This document shows positions 30,429 through 39,331 of a stretch of DNA of 50,914 bases, one piece after another. This stretch comes from Paraburkholderia translucens (GTDB lineage Bacteria; Pseudomonadota; Gammaproteobacteria; Burkholderiales; Burkholderiaceae), in contig NZ_JAJITC010000024.1 in assembly GCF_020881035.1 (NCBI RefSeq), forward strand, positions 1-50,914, given 5' to 3'. The number at the start of each line of letters is the position of its first letter. The stretch's first letter is position 1. Under the pieces are notes generated by a model. It was not told the origin of the DNA, searched no databases, and was given only the letters and a program-made list of their open reading frames with translations. The translations under genes and the position numbers were made by a program.

Positions 30429-31343
30429 TCACTGCACTTCGGTCGACGGCTGCACTTTCGACTTAGCTCGGGTCCGGCGCGGAGCAGCAGGCGTAGCGGC
30501 GACGCTGACCCGCTCGCGCGCTATTGCGCAATAGCTCTCGTTGATCTCATAGCCGACGAATTCGCGTTGATGACGAACGCAAGCGACCGCGGTAGTGCCG
30601 CTGCCCATGAACGGATCGAGCACACGACCGCCCTTCGGGCAACTGGACAGCACCATTCGCTCGACGATTTCCAGGGGTTTCTGGGTGGGGTGCGCGACGC
30701 GCTCGGCATGCTGCCTATGCAGACGCGAGACCGACCAGACGTCCTTCGGATTATAGCCAAGCTCCAACCACTTGCTTCCCTCGAACAACTTACGCGAACG
30801 CGCCTTCTTCGTGACTGCATCGTACGGAATGCGGACGGGGTCGAGATCGAAGAAATAGTCCTTCGACACCGCGAAGAAACCGATGTTGTCGTGCACCGAG
30901 GTGAAGCGACGCGTAGTGCCGCCCATACTCGGCACGCGCCGGTCCCAGATGATTTCGTTGACCATCAGGAGCTTGGTCTTCAGGAAGCTGAAGATTTCCG
31001 GCGCGTACTGCCACGTGCAGAAGATGTAGAGCGAACCCGTCGGCTTGAGCTTCGGGACGGCGAGCTCGAGCCAGCCACGCGTCCAGACGAGAAATTCCTC
31101 GCCCGTACGCATGTCCGAATCGTTGCCGTAGTCCTTCCCGAGCCCATAGGGCGGATCACAGACGATCAGGTCGATTGACCCGTCGGGAATGTTCGCTACA
31201 TCGGTCAGAAAATCGCGGTTCAACAGCTGAATGCCGGCCGGCACCTGCGCCACCAACGGTGCGGATGCCGCGCCCGCCGATACTTCGGCGTCCGGATTCG
31301 CCGTTTCAATCGCCGGCTGCGGCTCGTCGAACTCGTCGCGCAT
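30429..31343 (-). CDS. Orphan beta-class DNA methyltransferase (N6-adenine or N4-cytosine type)
   Basis: A 304-residue site-specific DNA methyltransferase. The catalytic motif IV DPPY is at 63-66 and the AdoMet-binding FMGSGTT is at about 245-251. That order (IV, target-recognition region, then I) defines the beta class. The target-recognition region is about 130-220, and HPTQKPLEIVERMV precedes motif I. No restriction endonuclease gene is nearby, so it is an orphan enzyme. It is inserted between trpB (9 bases away) and trpA. From memory, the orthologue in Burkholderia cenocepacia (BCAM0992) methylates GTWWAC; I could not verify this. The C-terminus is basic and repeat-poor. Confidence 0.9.
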   Translation of the reverse strand: MRDEFDEPQPAIETANPDAEVSAGAASAPLVAQVPAGIQLLNRDFLTDVANIPDGSIDLIVCDPPYGLGKDYGNDSDMRTGEEFLVWTRGWLELAVPKLKPTGSLYIFCTWQYAPEIFSFLKTKLLMVNEIIWDRRVPSMGGTTRRFTSVHDNIGFFAVSKDYFFDLDPVRIPYDAVTKKARSRKLFEGSKWLELGYNPKDVWSVSRLHRQHAERVAHPTQKPLEIVERMVLSSCPKGGRVLDPFMGSGTTAVACVRHQREFVGYEINESYCAIARERVSVAATPAAPRRTRAKSKVQPSTEVQ

Positions 31344-31352
31344 CGTCGCGGC

Positions 31353-32546
31353 TCAGAATTGGATACCCGATCGCTCGGCGACCGTGTGCATGTCCTTGTC
31401 GCCGCGGCCCGACAGGTTGACCAGCAGAATCTTGTCTTTCGACAAGGTCGGCGCGAGCTTCGCCGCATAGGCGAGCGCGTGGCTCGACTCCAACGCGGGA
31501 ATGATGCCCTCGATGCGACAGCAATCGTGGAATGCTTTCAGCGCTTCTTCATCGGTGATGCCGACATATTGCGCGCGATTGCTTTCTTTTAGCCACGCAT
31601 GCTCCGGCCCGACGCCCGGATAGTCGAGGCCCGCCGACACCGAATGCGTCTCGATGATCTGGCCGTCTTCGTCCTGCAGCAGGTAGGTACGGTTGCCATG
31701 CAGCACACCCGGACTCCCGCCGATCAGCGAGGCCGCGTGACGACCCGTTTCGATACCGTCGCCGGCCGCTTCGACGCCGATCAGCTGCACGGAACTGTCT
31801 TCGATGTACGGATAAAAAATCCCCATCGCATTCGAACCGCCGCCCACACACGCGATCACGGCGTCCGGCTGGCGACCGGCGAGTTCAGGCATCTGCACAC
31901 GGCATTCGTCGCCGATCACGCGTTGGAAATCGCGCACCATCATCGGATACGGATGCGGGCCCGCGACCGTGCCGATGATATAGAAGGTGTTTTCGACGTT
32001 GGTGACCCAGTCGCGCATCGCTTCGTTCAGCGCGTCCTTCAGCGTGCGCGAACCCGATTCGACCGGTACGACGGTCGCGCCGAGCAACTTCATGCGGTAC
32101 ACGTTGGCGGCCTGACGGTGTACGTCCTCGACGCCCATATAGACCACGCACTCCATACCGAAGCGCGCACAGATCGTCGCGGTGGCAACCCCGTGCTGAC
32201 CAGCACCGGTTTCCGCGATTACCCGCGGCTTGCCCATGCGCTTGGCGAGCAAGGCCTGGCCGATGACGTTGTTGATCTTGTGTGCGCCGGTGTGATTCAG
32301 GTCTTCGCGCTTCAGGTAAACCTGTGCGCCGCCGAGCAATTCGCTCCAGCGGCGTGCGTGATAAATCGGGGAGGGGCGACCCACGAAATGCTTCAGTTCG
32401 CGCTCGTACTCGGCGACGAATTCCGCGTCTTTCTGATATTTCTCGTACGCTTGGCGCAGTTCGTCGAGCGCGGAAAACAGCGTTTCGGCGACGAACACGC
32501 CGCCAAACTGGCCGAAGTGGCCTCTTTCGTCAGGCAAGTTGTACAT
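31353..32546 (-). CDS. trpB: Tryptophan synthase beta subunit TrpB
   Basis: TrpB condenses indole and serine to tryptophan with PLP. The 397-residue protein starts MYNLPDERGHFGQFGG. The ATG at 32546 follows GAAGAG at eight bases; the GTG nine bases earlier is too close to it. K90 in LNHTGAHKINN is the PLP lysine. ETGAGQHGVATA, GGGSNAMG and HTVAERSGIQF complete the family signature. It follows trpF and precedes the DNA methyltransferase gene with a nine-base gap. Confidence 0.97.
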   Translation of the reverse strand: MYNLPDERGHFGQFGGVFVAETLFSALDELRQAYEKYQKDAEFVAEYERELKHFVGRPSPIYHARRWSELLGGAQVYLKREDLNHTGAHKINNVIGQALLAKRMGKPRVIAETGAGQHGVATATICARFGMECVVYMGVEDVHRQAANVYRMKLLGATVVPVESGSRTLKDALNEAMRDWVTNVENTFYIIGTVAGPHPYPMMVRDFQRVIGDECRVQMPELAGRQPDAVIACVGGGSNAMGIFYPYIEDSSVQLIGVEAAGDGIETGRHAASLIGGSPGVLHGNRTYLLQDEDGQIIETHSVSAGLDYPGVGPEHAWLKESNRAQYVGITDEEALKAFHDCCRIEGIIPALESSHALAYAAKLAPTLSKDKILLVNLSGRGDKDMHTVAERSGIQF

Positions 32547-32606
32547 GGTGATCACTCTTCACAGAATGGCTCGCCGCTTTCATCGGAAAGCACTCGCGAG
32601 CCTGAA

Positions 32607-33317
32607 TCATTCGGCGTCCGCCGCGCGCACCGCGCGTACGAACGCAGCCATCCGGGCGTGATCCTTCACGCCCCTGGCGCCCGGTACTTCGATGCCGCTC
32701 GAGACATCGACCGCGTACGGGCGCACGCGATGGATCGCATCACTGACGTTTTGCGCGTTCAACCCACCACTCAAAACGGCCCGATGCGCGAGCTCTGCTG
32801 GAATAAGTGACCAATCGAAAACCCTTCCACCGCCGCCGTAGCCTTCGACATGGGTGTCGAATAGAAGGCCACTGGCTGCTGAATAGTTGAAAGCTGATTT
32901 TACCAAATCGGCGGGTTGAGTATCCGCCGCAACCCGCAACGCCCGCAACCAAGGCAAACCCGCAACGCCGGCAAGCGTCTCGCACTGCTGCGGCGTCTCG
33001 TCGCCGTGAAACTGCAACAACGTCAGGTTCACGTTGCTCGCGACTTCACGGACCCAATCTGGCGTCGCATTGACGAACAGACCGACGACCGACACGAATG
33101 GCGGCACGCCATGCACGAGTTCGACCGCTTGCGCGACGTTCACCGAGCGCGGGCTGGGCGGATAGAAAACGAGGCCGATCGCGTCGGCTCCGAGGCTGAT
33201 TGCGTGGTCGACATCGGCGGGTTTCGACAGTCCGCACAGCTTGATGCGCGTGCGGTGCGGCACGCTTTGCGGGGCGGTGGCCTCGGCCTGGGTGGCGGAG
33301 TTTTCTGCTGCTTTCAT
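32607..33317 (-). CDS. trpF: Phosphoribosylanthranilate isomerase TrpF
   Basis: TrpF is a TIM-barrel enzyme of tryptophan synthesis. Key motifs are RIKLCGLSKPADVD (catalytic cysteine), GLVFYPPSPRSV, LLQFHGDETPQQC, and the C-terminal LSGGLNAQNV and VDVSSGIEVPGARGVKD. I chose the ATG at 33317 (236 residues) because it overlaps the truA stop as ATGA; the frame is open to 33350 inside truA. trpB follows 60 bases downstream. Confidence 0.95.
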   Translation of the reverse strand: MKAAENSATQAEATAPQSVPHRTRIKLCGLSKPADVDHAISLGADAIGLVFYPPSPRSVNVAQAVELVHGVPPFVSVVGLFVNATPDWVREVASNVNLTLLQFHGDETPQQCETLAGVAGLPWLRALRVAADTQPADLVKSAFNYSAASGLLFDTHVEGYGGGGRVFDWSLIPAELAHRAVLSGGLNAQNVSDAIHRVRPYAVDVSSGIEVPGARGVKDHARMAAFVRAVRAADAE

Positions 33318-34126
33318 GTTTCCGGTTGCTCGATCCATATGCTGCTCCACGGCACGCTGCCCGTCGCCGGGGCGGGCACGCCGAATTGCTCAGGATAGCC
33401 CACTTGCGCGAGATACAAGCCGTCGGGCATGAAGGTCGGCGCCGCGCAATCGCGGCGGCGGCTCGCCAGTACGTCGGCCATCCACGCCGCCGGGCGGCGG
33501 CCGCTGCCAATCTCGATCAGACAGCCCATCACGTTGCGCACCATGTGGTGCAGGAACGCGTTCGCGCGAAAGCGGAAATGCACGAAGTTGCCTTGTCGTT
33601 TGACGTCGATCTGATACAGATGCTTGAACGGCGTTTTCGACTGGCATTGCGACGACCGGAACGCCGAAAAGTCATGCTCGCCGATCAGGTGCGCGGTGGC
33701 CGAGCGCATCGCGTCGACGTCAAGCGGTGTGTGCACCCAGCCGGCGCGCGTCGTGAGCATCGGCGAGCGCACCGGGTTGACGTACAGGACGTAGTAGTAG
33801 GTCCGTTCGAACGCCGAGAAACGCGCGTGGAAGTCGTCGGGCATCGGCTTGGCCCACTGCACGCCGATCGTCTTCGGCAGGAACGCGTTCGGGCCGCGCA
33901 CCCAGGAGATATCGACGCGATCGAGTTCAGTGTCGAAATGCACGACCTGGCCGAGGCCGTGCACACCGCGGTCGGTGCGGCCGGCCACGACGGTCTGCAC
34001 GGGCGTACGCGTGAATTCGCGCAGCGCTCGTTCGAGCTCGTCCTGGACCGTGTTGCCATGCGGTTGCGACTGCCAGCCGGCGAACGCAGCGCCGTCGTAC
34101 TGCACGCCTAATGCAATGCGCTTCAC
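33314..34126 (-). CDS. truA: tRNA pseudouridine synthase A TruA
   Basis: TruA makes pseudouridine at positions 38-40 of tRNA anticodon arms. The 270-residue protein carries the catalytic aspartate D52 in AGRTDRGVHG, the N-terminal ALGVQYDGAAFAGWQ, and FRFRANAFLHHMVRN. The start is GTG at 34126, overlapping the fimV stop (GTGA). Its own stop overlaps trpF. The order asd-fimV-truA-trpF is also known in Pseudomonas. Confidence 0.96.
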   Translation of the reverse strand: MKRIALGVQYDGAAFAGWQSQPHGNTVQDELERALREFTRTPVQTVVAGRTDRGVHGLGQVVHFDTELDRVDISWVRGPNAFLPKTIGVQWAKPMPDDFHARFSAFERTYYYVLYVNPVRSPMLTTRAGWVHTPLDVDAMRSATAHLIGEHDFSAFRSSQCQSKTPFKHLYQIDVKRQGNFVHFRFRANAFLHHMVRNVMGCLIEIGSGRRPAAWMADVLASRRRDCAAPTFMPDGLYLAQVGYPEQFGVPAPATGSVPWSSIWIEQPET

Positions 34127-36612
34127 GACAGCGGTGCGAGAGTCGAAAGCAACGCGCGGGCTTCGGTGCGCGTAGCTGGATCGTTCGCTTCGATCACTTC
34201 GTTGATGAGCGCGCGCGCGCCGGCGAGATCGCCGAGTTCAATGTACTCGGAGGCCAGCTCCAGCTTGTTGCGCGCGATGCGGCCTAGATCGGCGGGCGTG
34301 AAGGCCGGCAACGGCTGCGCCGGGCTCGGCGGCAATTCGAGGTCGAAGTCGAGCTTCAGCGCACCGAAGCCCGCCGCGCCGAGACCCGCTACGGCGCCGT
34401 GGCCTGCGGTGCCGGCGGCGATCTGATCGGCGATGTGCGGAGCGTCGTCGTTGAGGTCATGGGCGCCGAAGGCCTGCTGCGCGGTCGTATCGGGCGATGC
34501 GACCGGTTGCGTCGACAGCGACGTGGAACGCTCCGCGTCGCTGACTGTGGGCACTTCGATGCGCGGCGGCAGCGGCATGTTCAGGCTGCTGAACGCGTCG
34601 ACGGCGTCGCGCGGGAACTCGGTCGGTACGGACGGCGAGGGTTGCGGCGGTGCCGGGATGTCGCTGAACGGCTGACCGAACGACGTGGTGGCGGGCTGTT
34701 CGGTCTGGTGTTGCGTGAAATCGATCACTGGAGGTGGAACGTTTAAGGAAGTCTGCGGTTCGGCCGTCGCGGTGTGCGGTGTGCTCGAGGGTGTTTCTGT
34801 TGGGCTTGGGCTCGCGCCTGTAGCGGTGCCTGCCGCATTATCTGCCGTCGGGCTTTCTGAGGATTCGTCGTCCCATTGCAGACGATGCGCGTGCTCGTCC
34901 TGCGTTTCGCCGGTGGCCGGCTCGAGCGGCCCCAGCGGCAACGCTTCGGCGCCGAGTTCTGCCGCGGCGGCGAGGTTGGCGGCGGTGGCCGCTGCGTGCA
35001 AGACTTCGTCGTGAGTCGGGCTGACTGCCGGTGGTTCAGTGGACGCTGCGCTTTCGCTCGAGGGCGGCATGCCAACGGGTTGTGCCGTCGGTGCGACGGG
35101 TTCGGGAGTGCCCGGTTGTGGTGGATGGTCTGCTTGCAGCGCCTCCTCTTCCGCAGCCGCTTGCCGGGCAGCGATGCGTTCCGCCTCTGCGTGTTCCGCT
35201 TCCGTACGTTCCGCCGCAACACGCGCCGCTTCTCGCTCGGCTGCTGCGCGTTCCGCTGCCGCCTTCTCCTCGGCCGCTGCTCGTTCTGATGCCGCTTGCT
35301 CTGCCGCCGCACGTTCTGCCGACGCCTGCTCGGCTGCAGCACGTTCCGCAGCAGCGCGTTCTGCCACTGCCGCCGCAGCCGCCTGCTGTGCAGCCTCTTG
35401 GTCTTGCGCGTCCGAACCTTCCGGCACCGCCGTCGGCGCGGTCGCCGTTCTCGCCGTGTCGGCATCAGTTGCCTCGGCAGCGCGCGCCGCGGCCATCTTT
35501 TCGCGTTTGCGGCGACCCATGCGCAGAGCCGCGAGCAGAACGACCAGCGCCGCACCCACCGCCGCCGCGATGCTCAGGCCACGCTGGGACAAGCCACCTT
35601 CGTTCGACGGCGACGTCGCCACGTTCGCGGGCGCCGGTGCTGTGGCGATCGTCGGCGCTGAACCACTCGCACTCGGCTGCGCAGCGCTCACCGGCGCGGG
35701 GCCCGAGGCGACGGGCGCTCCGCCGATACCGTGCTTCTGCAACTCCATCAGGACGCGATTTTTCAGCGCGAGCAATTGCTGCAGACTCGACACCTGCGGA
35801 TGCGGCTGCGAGGCTGACTGCGCGGCCGTGGTGGCGGTCGACGGCGCTTGTCCGCCAGGCACACTCGCCGGCGCTTGGATCGATCCGGCCCATTCCTGCG
35901 CGCCGCTCGTCGCTACTGGGGGGGAGCTCGCCACCGGCGCGGACGAAACCACGCCACCCGCCGCCGCGCCAGTCGATACTGCCGCGCTCGCAGCGACCGG
36001 TGCACTGGCCGTGCCGGAGACCGCCGGTGCGGCCGATGTTGTTGCTTGAGCCGCGGCACTGGCCGCGCTTGCGCCGGCCGCGTTGAGCTGCGCGACAGCG
36101 CTCGCCGCGCTAGCCGCCGCTGCTGCCGACGCCGCCGTCGACGCGGAAGCGGCAGTAACCGCCGTAGACTCCGACGCCCCCGCCGCAGCCGCGGTCGACG
36201 AAGCCGCTAACGCCCCCGACGCATCGAGCGCCGGCACGATCAATACCGCGCCCACACGCAGCCGGCTCGGATCGTGATTCATGAACGCCGCAGGATTCGT
36301 GTCGAACAGGGCACGCGTCGCGCGCACGAGTACGGCCCGGTCATGCGACTGGGTGATAACGATCGCGACATCGTTCAGGGATTGTCCAGCGTGTACCGTG
36401 TAGCGACTGCCCACGGCGACACTCACGGAAGTGGAAGCCGCATCCGGCGCGCTCGCGGTACCGGCCGGCGCGGCGAACGAATTGCCTGCGCCACCGACGA
36501 GCAGCGCGAGAGCAAAAGCGGCAGCTGCGGCCATCGCGGCCGGACGGCTCCTCAATCGTCGCTTATCGTGACGAATGGACACAGCCCGAAGAGCGGAACG
36601 TCGAAAGTTCAT
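34123..36612 (-). CDS. fimV: FimV-family pole/motility protein
   Basis: FimV proteins are inner-membrane, peptidoglycan-binding organisers of type IV pili and the cell pole. I chose the ATG at 36612 (829 residues) because AGGAG lies five bases upstream; the longer frame adds 30 unlikely residues. The order is: hydrophobic signal (about 25-48), a LysM-like domain (71-127, YTVHAGQSLNDVA), an Ala/Ser-rich stretch, a membrane helix (about 344-364), a long AE-rich charged coiled coil (about 404-487), and the conserved FimV C-terminal helix pair (about 774-829, LELASEYIELGDLAGARALINEVI). A weak TTGTCT-16-TAGGCT promoter lies at 36638-36665. The stop overlaps truA. Confidence 0.88.
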   Translation of the reverse strand: MNFRRSALRAVSIRHDKRRLRSRPAAMAAAAAFALALLVGGAGNSFAAPAGTASAPDAASTSVSVAVGSRYTVHAGQSLNDVAIVITQSHDRAVLVRATRALFDTNPAAFMNHDPSRLRVGAVLIVPALDASGALAASSTAAAAGASESTAVTAASASTAASAAAAASAASAVAQLNAAGASAASAAAQATTSAAPAVSGTASAPVAASAAVSTGAAAGGVVSSAPVASSPPVATSGAQEWAGSIQAPASVPGGQAPSTATTAAQSASQPHPQVSSLQQLLALKNRVLMELQKHGIGGAPVASGPAPVSAAQPSASGSAPTIATAPAPANVATSPSNEGGLSQRGLSIAAAVGAALVVLLAALRMGRRKREKMAAARAAEATDADTARTATAPTAVPEGSDAQDQEAAQQAAAAAVAERAAAERAAAEQASAERAAAEQAASERAAAEEKAAAERAAAEREAARVAAERTEAEHAEAERIAARQAAAEEEALQADHPPQPGTPEPVAPTAQPVGMPPSSESAASTEPPAVSPTHDEVLHAAATAANLAAAAELGAEALPLGPLEPATGETQDEHAHRLQWDDESSESPTADNAAGTATGASPSPTETPSSTPHTATAEPQTSLNVPPPVIDFTQHQTEQPATTSFGQPFSDIPAPPQPSPSVPTEFPRDAVDAFSSLNMPLPPRIEVPTVSDAERSTSLSTQPVASPDTTAQQAFGAHDLNDDAPHIADQIAAGTAGHGAVAGLGAAGFGALKLDFDLELPPSPAQPLPAFTPADLGRIARNKLELASEYIELGDLAGARALINEVIEANDPATRTEARALLSTLAPLS

Positions 36613-36684
36613 CGGGACTCCTGGCGCATCAGCGCGCAGCCTATTTTGCGAGTGGAAAGAGACAAGATGATCGGAGCACACAAT

Positions 36685-36712
36685 GAAAAAAGCGCCGCGC
36701 AAGCGCGACGCT
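36685..36712 (-). terminator. Intrinsic terminator downstream of asd
   Basis: On the minus strand AGCGTCGCGC (36712-36703) pairs with GCGCGGCGCT (36700-36691), with one G-U pair, and a run of T follows opposite 36685-36691. It lies 38 bases after the asd stop and 72 bases before the fimV ATG, so fimV probably starts from its own promoter. Confidence 0.75.
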
Positions 36713-36750
36713 TCTTGAGTTGTCTACGCGTCGTGAGCGCGTAGTTTACT

Positions 36751-37872
36751 TTACTTGTCGAGCACAATGCGAAGCATACGACGCAGAGGTTCAGCCGCGC
36801 CCCACAGCAGTTGATCGCCGACCGTGAAGGCCGACAGATATTCGCCGCCCATCGCGAGCTTGCGCACGCGGCCGACCGGCACCGTCAGCGTACCGGTGAC
36901 GACCGCCGGAGACAGATCGCGCATCGACGCTTCACGCTCGTTCGGTACGACCTTGACCCAGTCGTTGCCCGACGCGAGGATGCTGTTCACTTCGTCGAGC
37001 GGCACGTCCTTGTTCAGCTTGATCGTAAGAGCCTGGGAGTGGCAGCGCATCGCTCCGATCCGCACGCACAGGCCGTCCACCGGGATCGAACCCGGCATGC
37101 CCATGGCCGGCTTGCCGAGAATCTTGTTGGTTTCCGCGCCGCCCTTCCACTCTTCTTTCGACATGCCGTTGCCGAGATCCTTGTCGATCCACGGAATCAG
37201 CGAGCCCGCAAGCGGCACGCCGAAGTGGTCGGTCGGCATGCTGTCGCTGTTCATCGCATTCAGAACGCGACGGTCGATGTCGAGAATCGCCGAAGACGGG
37301 TTCGCGAGTTCGTCCTTCACCGCACCGTGCAGCGTGCCCATCTGCGACAACAGTTCACGCATGTTCTGCGCGCCCGCGCCCGATGCGGCCTGATAAGTCA
37401 TGGCCGTCATCCAGTCGACGAGGTTTTCGCGGAACAGGCCGCCCAGCGCCATCAGCATCAGGCTGACCGTGCAGTTACCGCCGATGAAATTCTTCTGCCC
37501 TTTGACGAGTGCGTTCTTGATCACGTCGAGGTTGACCGGATCGAGAATGATGACCGCGTCGTCCTTCATGCGCAGCGACGAAGCCGCGTCGATCCAGTAG
37601 CCATTCCAGCCCGCCGCGCGGAGCTTCGGGAACACCTCGTTGGTGTAGTCGCCGCCCTGGCAGGAGATGATCGCGTCGCACTTCTTCAGGTCTTCGATGC
37701 TTGTCGCATCTTTGAGCTTGGTCTCGTTTTTGGCGAACGACGGCGCGTTGCCGCCCGCGTTGCTGGTGCTGAAAAACACCGGTTCGATCAAGTCGAAATC
37801 GCCTTCCTGCTGCATACGTTGCATCAGGACGCTGCCGACCATGCCGCGCCAACCTACGAGACCTACGTTCAT
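36751..37872 (-). CDS. asd: Aspartate-semialdehyde dehydrogenase Asd
   Basis: Asd reduces aspartyl phosphate to aspartate semialdehyde, the branch point to lysine/diaminopimelate, threonine and methionine. The 373-residue protein starts MNVGLVGWRGMVGSVL with an NADP-binding glycine motif. I chose the ATG at 37872; the longer frame adds 25 residues that do not fit. C134 in FIGGNCTVSLML is the acylated cysteine, and the histidine in VRIGAMRCHSQALT is the second catalytic residue. It lies 301 bases from leuB, with a structured leader, and ends at a strong terminator. Confidence 0.96.
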   Translation of the reverse strand: MNVGLVGWRGMVGSVLMQRMQQEGDFDLIEPVFFSTSNAGGNAPSFAKNETKLKDATSIEDLKKCDAIISCQGGDYTNEVFPKLRAAGWNGYWIDAASSLRMKDDAVIILDPVNLDVIKNALVKGQKNFIGGNCTVSLMLMALGGLFRENLVDWMTAMTYQAASGAGAQNMRELLSQMGTLHGAVKDELANPSSAILDIDRRVLNAMNSDSMPTDHFGVPLAGSLIPWIDKDLGNGMSKEEWKGGAETNKILGKPAMGMPGSIPVDGLCVRIGAMRCHSQALTIKLNKDVPLDEVNSILASGNDWVKVVPNEREASMRDLSPAVVTGTLTVPVGRVRKLAMGGEYLSAFTVGDQLLWGAAEPLRRMLRIVLDK

Positions 37873-37966
37873 GACTTCATACCCTTCGAATGGAAACTTC
37901 CCCGCATCTTTGCCCGCAGTGACCGCGCGGGGAAGATGGGCGGACACAACGGACGATCAGCGTTTC

Positions 37967-37996
37967 GTAATCGTTTTCGGGGTAATCGTTTTGATG
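37967..37996 (-). repeat. Two tandem 15-bp repeats in the asd leader
   Basis: GTAATCGTTTT occurs at 37967-37977 and 37982-37992, in units of 15 bases with different last four bases, and GTAAT starts a third copy at 37997. The spacing and the position upstream of asd suggest a binding site, but no regulator can be named. Confidence 0.5.
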
Positions 37997-38011
37997 GTAA
38001 TGGCGAACTCG

Positions 38012-38038
38012 ATTGCACGAGCAGATGTGCCGTGCAAT
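38012..38038 (-). promoter_or_regulatory. Inverted repeat in the asd leader
   Basis: ATTGCACG (38012-38019) is perfectly complementary in reverse to CGTGCAAT (38031-38038) with an 11-base loop. A TATATT box (38080-38085 on the minus strand, preceded by TG) may be the asd -10 element, which would put this hairpin in the mRNA leader. The rest of the 301-base leuB-asd gap holds only the 15-bp repeats and the leuB-end hairpin. Confidence 0.4.
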
Positions 38039-38129
38039 TTGGAAATCGAGGAGATTTGGGAGATCCGGGCCATCAGCACAATATACACGAAAACGGAAAA
38101 CCGGCGGCGCTCTCTTCGCCGTATTGAGC

Positions 38130-38164
38130 GCGAATCGGCCTGTTTGAAGGCCGATTCGCATTTT
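38130..38164. terminator. Hairpin immediately after leuB
   Basis: GCGAATCGGCC (38130-38140) pairs perfectly with GGCCGATTCGC (38149-38159). ATTTT follows on the plus strand, while on the leuB strand the following bases are GCTCAATA with no T-run. It starts about 15 bases after the leuB stop and may act as an mRNA 3' end or a weak terminator. Confidence 0.45.
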
Positions 38165-38173
38165 CAACGCGCT

Positions 38174-39241
38174 TTACAGCGCGGCCACCACGGCATCGCC
38201 CATCGCGGCGGTGCCGACCTGCTTGCAACCCGGCGTGAGAATGTCGCCGGTGCGGTAGCCCTGTTCGAGCACCTTCTTCACAGCGCTCTCAATGCGATCC
38301 GCCTGCTCCGCCTTATTCAGCGAATAGCGCAGCATCATCGCGGCGGACAGGATCGTCGCAAGCGGATTCGCGACGCCCTTGCCGGCGATGTCCGGAGCGG
38401 AACCGTGCGAGGGCTCGTACAAGCCCTTGTTGTTCTTGTCGAGCGATGCCGACGGCAGCATGCCGATCGAGCCAGTCAGCATGGCCGCCTCGTCGGACAG
38501 GATGTCGCCGAACATGTTGCCGGTCACGATCACGTCGAACGACTTCGGCGCTTTCACGAGTTGCATCGCGGCGTTGTCGACATACATGTGCGACAGCTCG
38601 ACGTCCGCATATTCCTTCGACACGTCGATCATCACGTCCTTCCAGAACTGCGAGGTTTCGAGCACGTTGGCTTTGTCGACCGAGGTCAGCTTCTTGCCGC
38701 GCTTTTGCGCCGCCTGGAACGCGACGTGCGCGATGCGGCGCACTTCGGGCTCCGAATAACGCATCGTGTCGAAACCTTCCTTCGCGCCGGCGAACAGGCC
38801 GTCCGGCGACGTACGCACGCCGCGCGGCGCGCCGAAGTAGATGTCGCCATTGAGTTCGCGCACGATCAGGATGTCGAGACCCGACACGATCTCTTCCTTC
38901 AGCGACGACGCACCCGTGAGTTGCGGATAACAGATCGCCGGACGGAAGTTCGCGAAGAGTTCCAGGTGCTTGCGCAGACCGAGAATCGCCTGCTCGGGGC
39001 GCAGAGCGCGTTCGAGCTTGTCGTATTTCCAGTCGCCGACCGCGCCGAACAGGATCGCGTCGGCTTCCTTCGCGAGCGCGAGCGTCGAGTCCGGCAGCGG
39101 ATGGCCCTTCGCTTCGTAGCCCGCGCCGCCGACCGGCGCTTCTTCGAGTTCGAACTTCTCGCCGAGCACGTTGAGGACCTTGACGGCTTCCTTGACGATT
39201 TCGGGACCGATGCCGTCGCCCGGCAACACTGCGATCTTCAT
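38174..39241 (-). CDS. leuB: 3-isopropylmalate dehydrogenase LeuB
   Basis: LeuB oxidises and decarboxylates 3-isopropylmalate in leucine synthesis with NAD. The 355-residue protein has KIAVLPGDGIGPEIV at the N-terminus, KYDKLERALRPEQAILGLRK, and the family motif NMFGDILSDEAAMLTGSIG with the metal-binding aspartates. EPSHGSAPDIAGKGVANP follows. It is 90 bases downstream of leuD on the same strand. Confidence 0.97.
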   Translation of the reverse strand: MKIAVLPGDGIGPEIVKEAVKVLNVLGEKFELEEAPVGGAGYEAKGHPLPDSTLALAKEADAILFGAVGDWKYDKLERALRPEQAILGLRKHLELFANFRPAICYPQLTGASSLKEEIVSGLDILIVRELNGDIYFGAPRGVRTSPDGLFAGAKEGFDTMRYSEPEVRRIAHVAFQAAQKRGKKLTSVDKANVLETSQFWKDVMIDVSKEYADVELSHMYVDNAAMQLVKAPKSFDVIVTGNMFGDILSDEAAMLTGSIGMLPSASLDKNNKGLYEPSHGSAPDIAGKGVANPLATILSAAMMLRYSLNKAEQADRIESAVKKVLEQGYRTGDILTPGCKQVGTAAMGDAVVAAL

Positions 39242-39331
39242 GCGAATTCCTTGATGATTTTTTCGAGTCTTTTCTGGCGCAAACCGGCGCGGGCGCGCGG
39301 ACCTCGCGTCCTCACGCCCTCGCGGATTCGG

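Noticed and set aside
34950..35500. Repeated AE-rich codons in fimV as a DNA repeat array or CRISPR-like element
   Set aside because: The repetition is at the protein level (coiled-coil Ala-Glu-Arg runs) without fixed-length DNA units or spacers.
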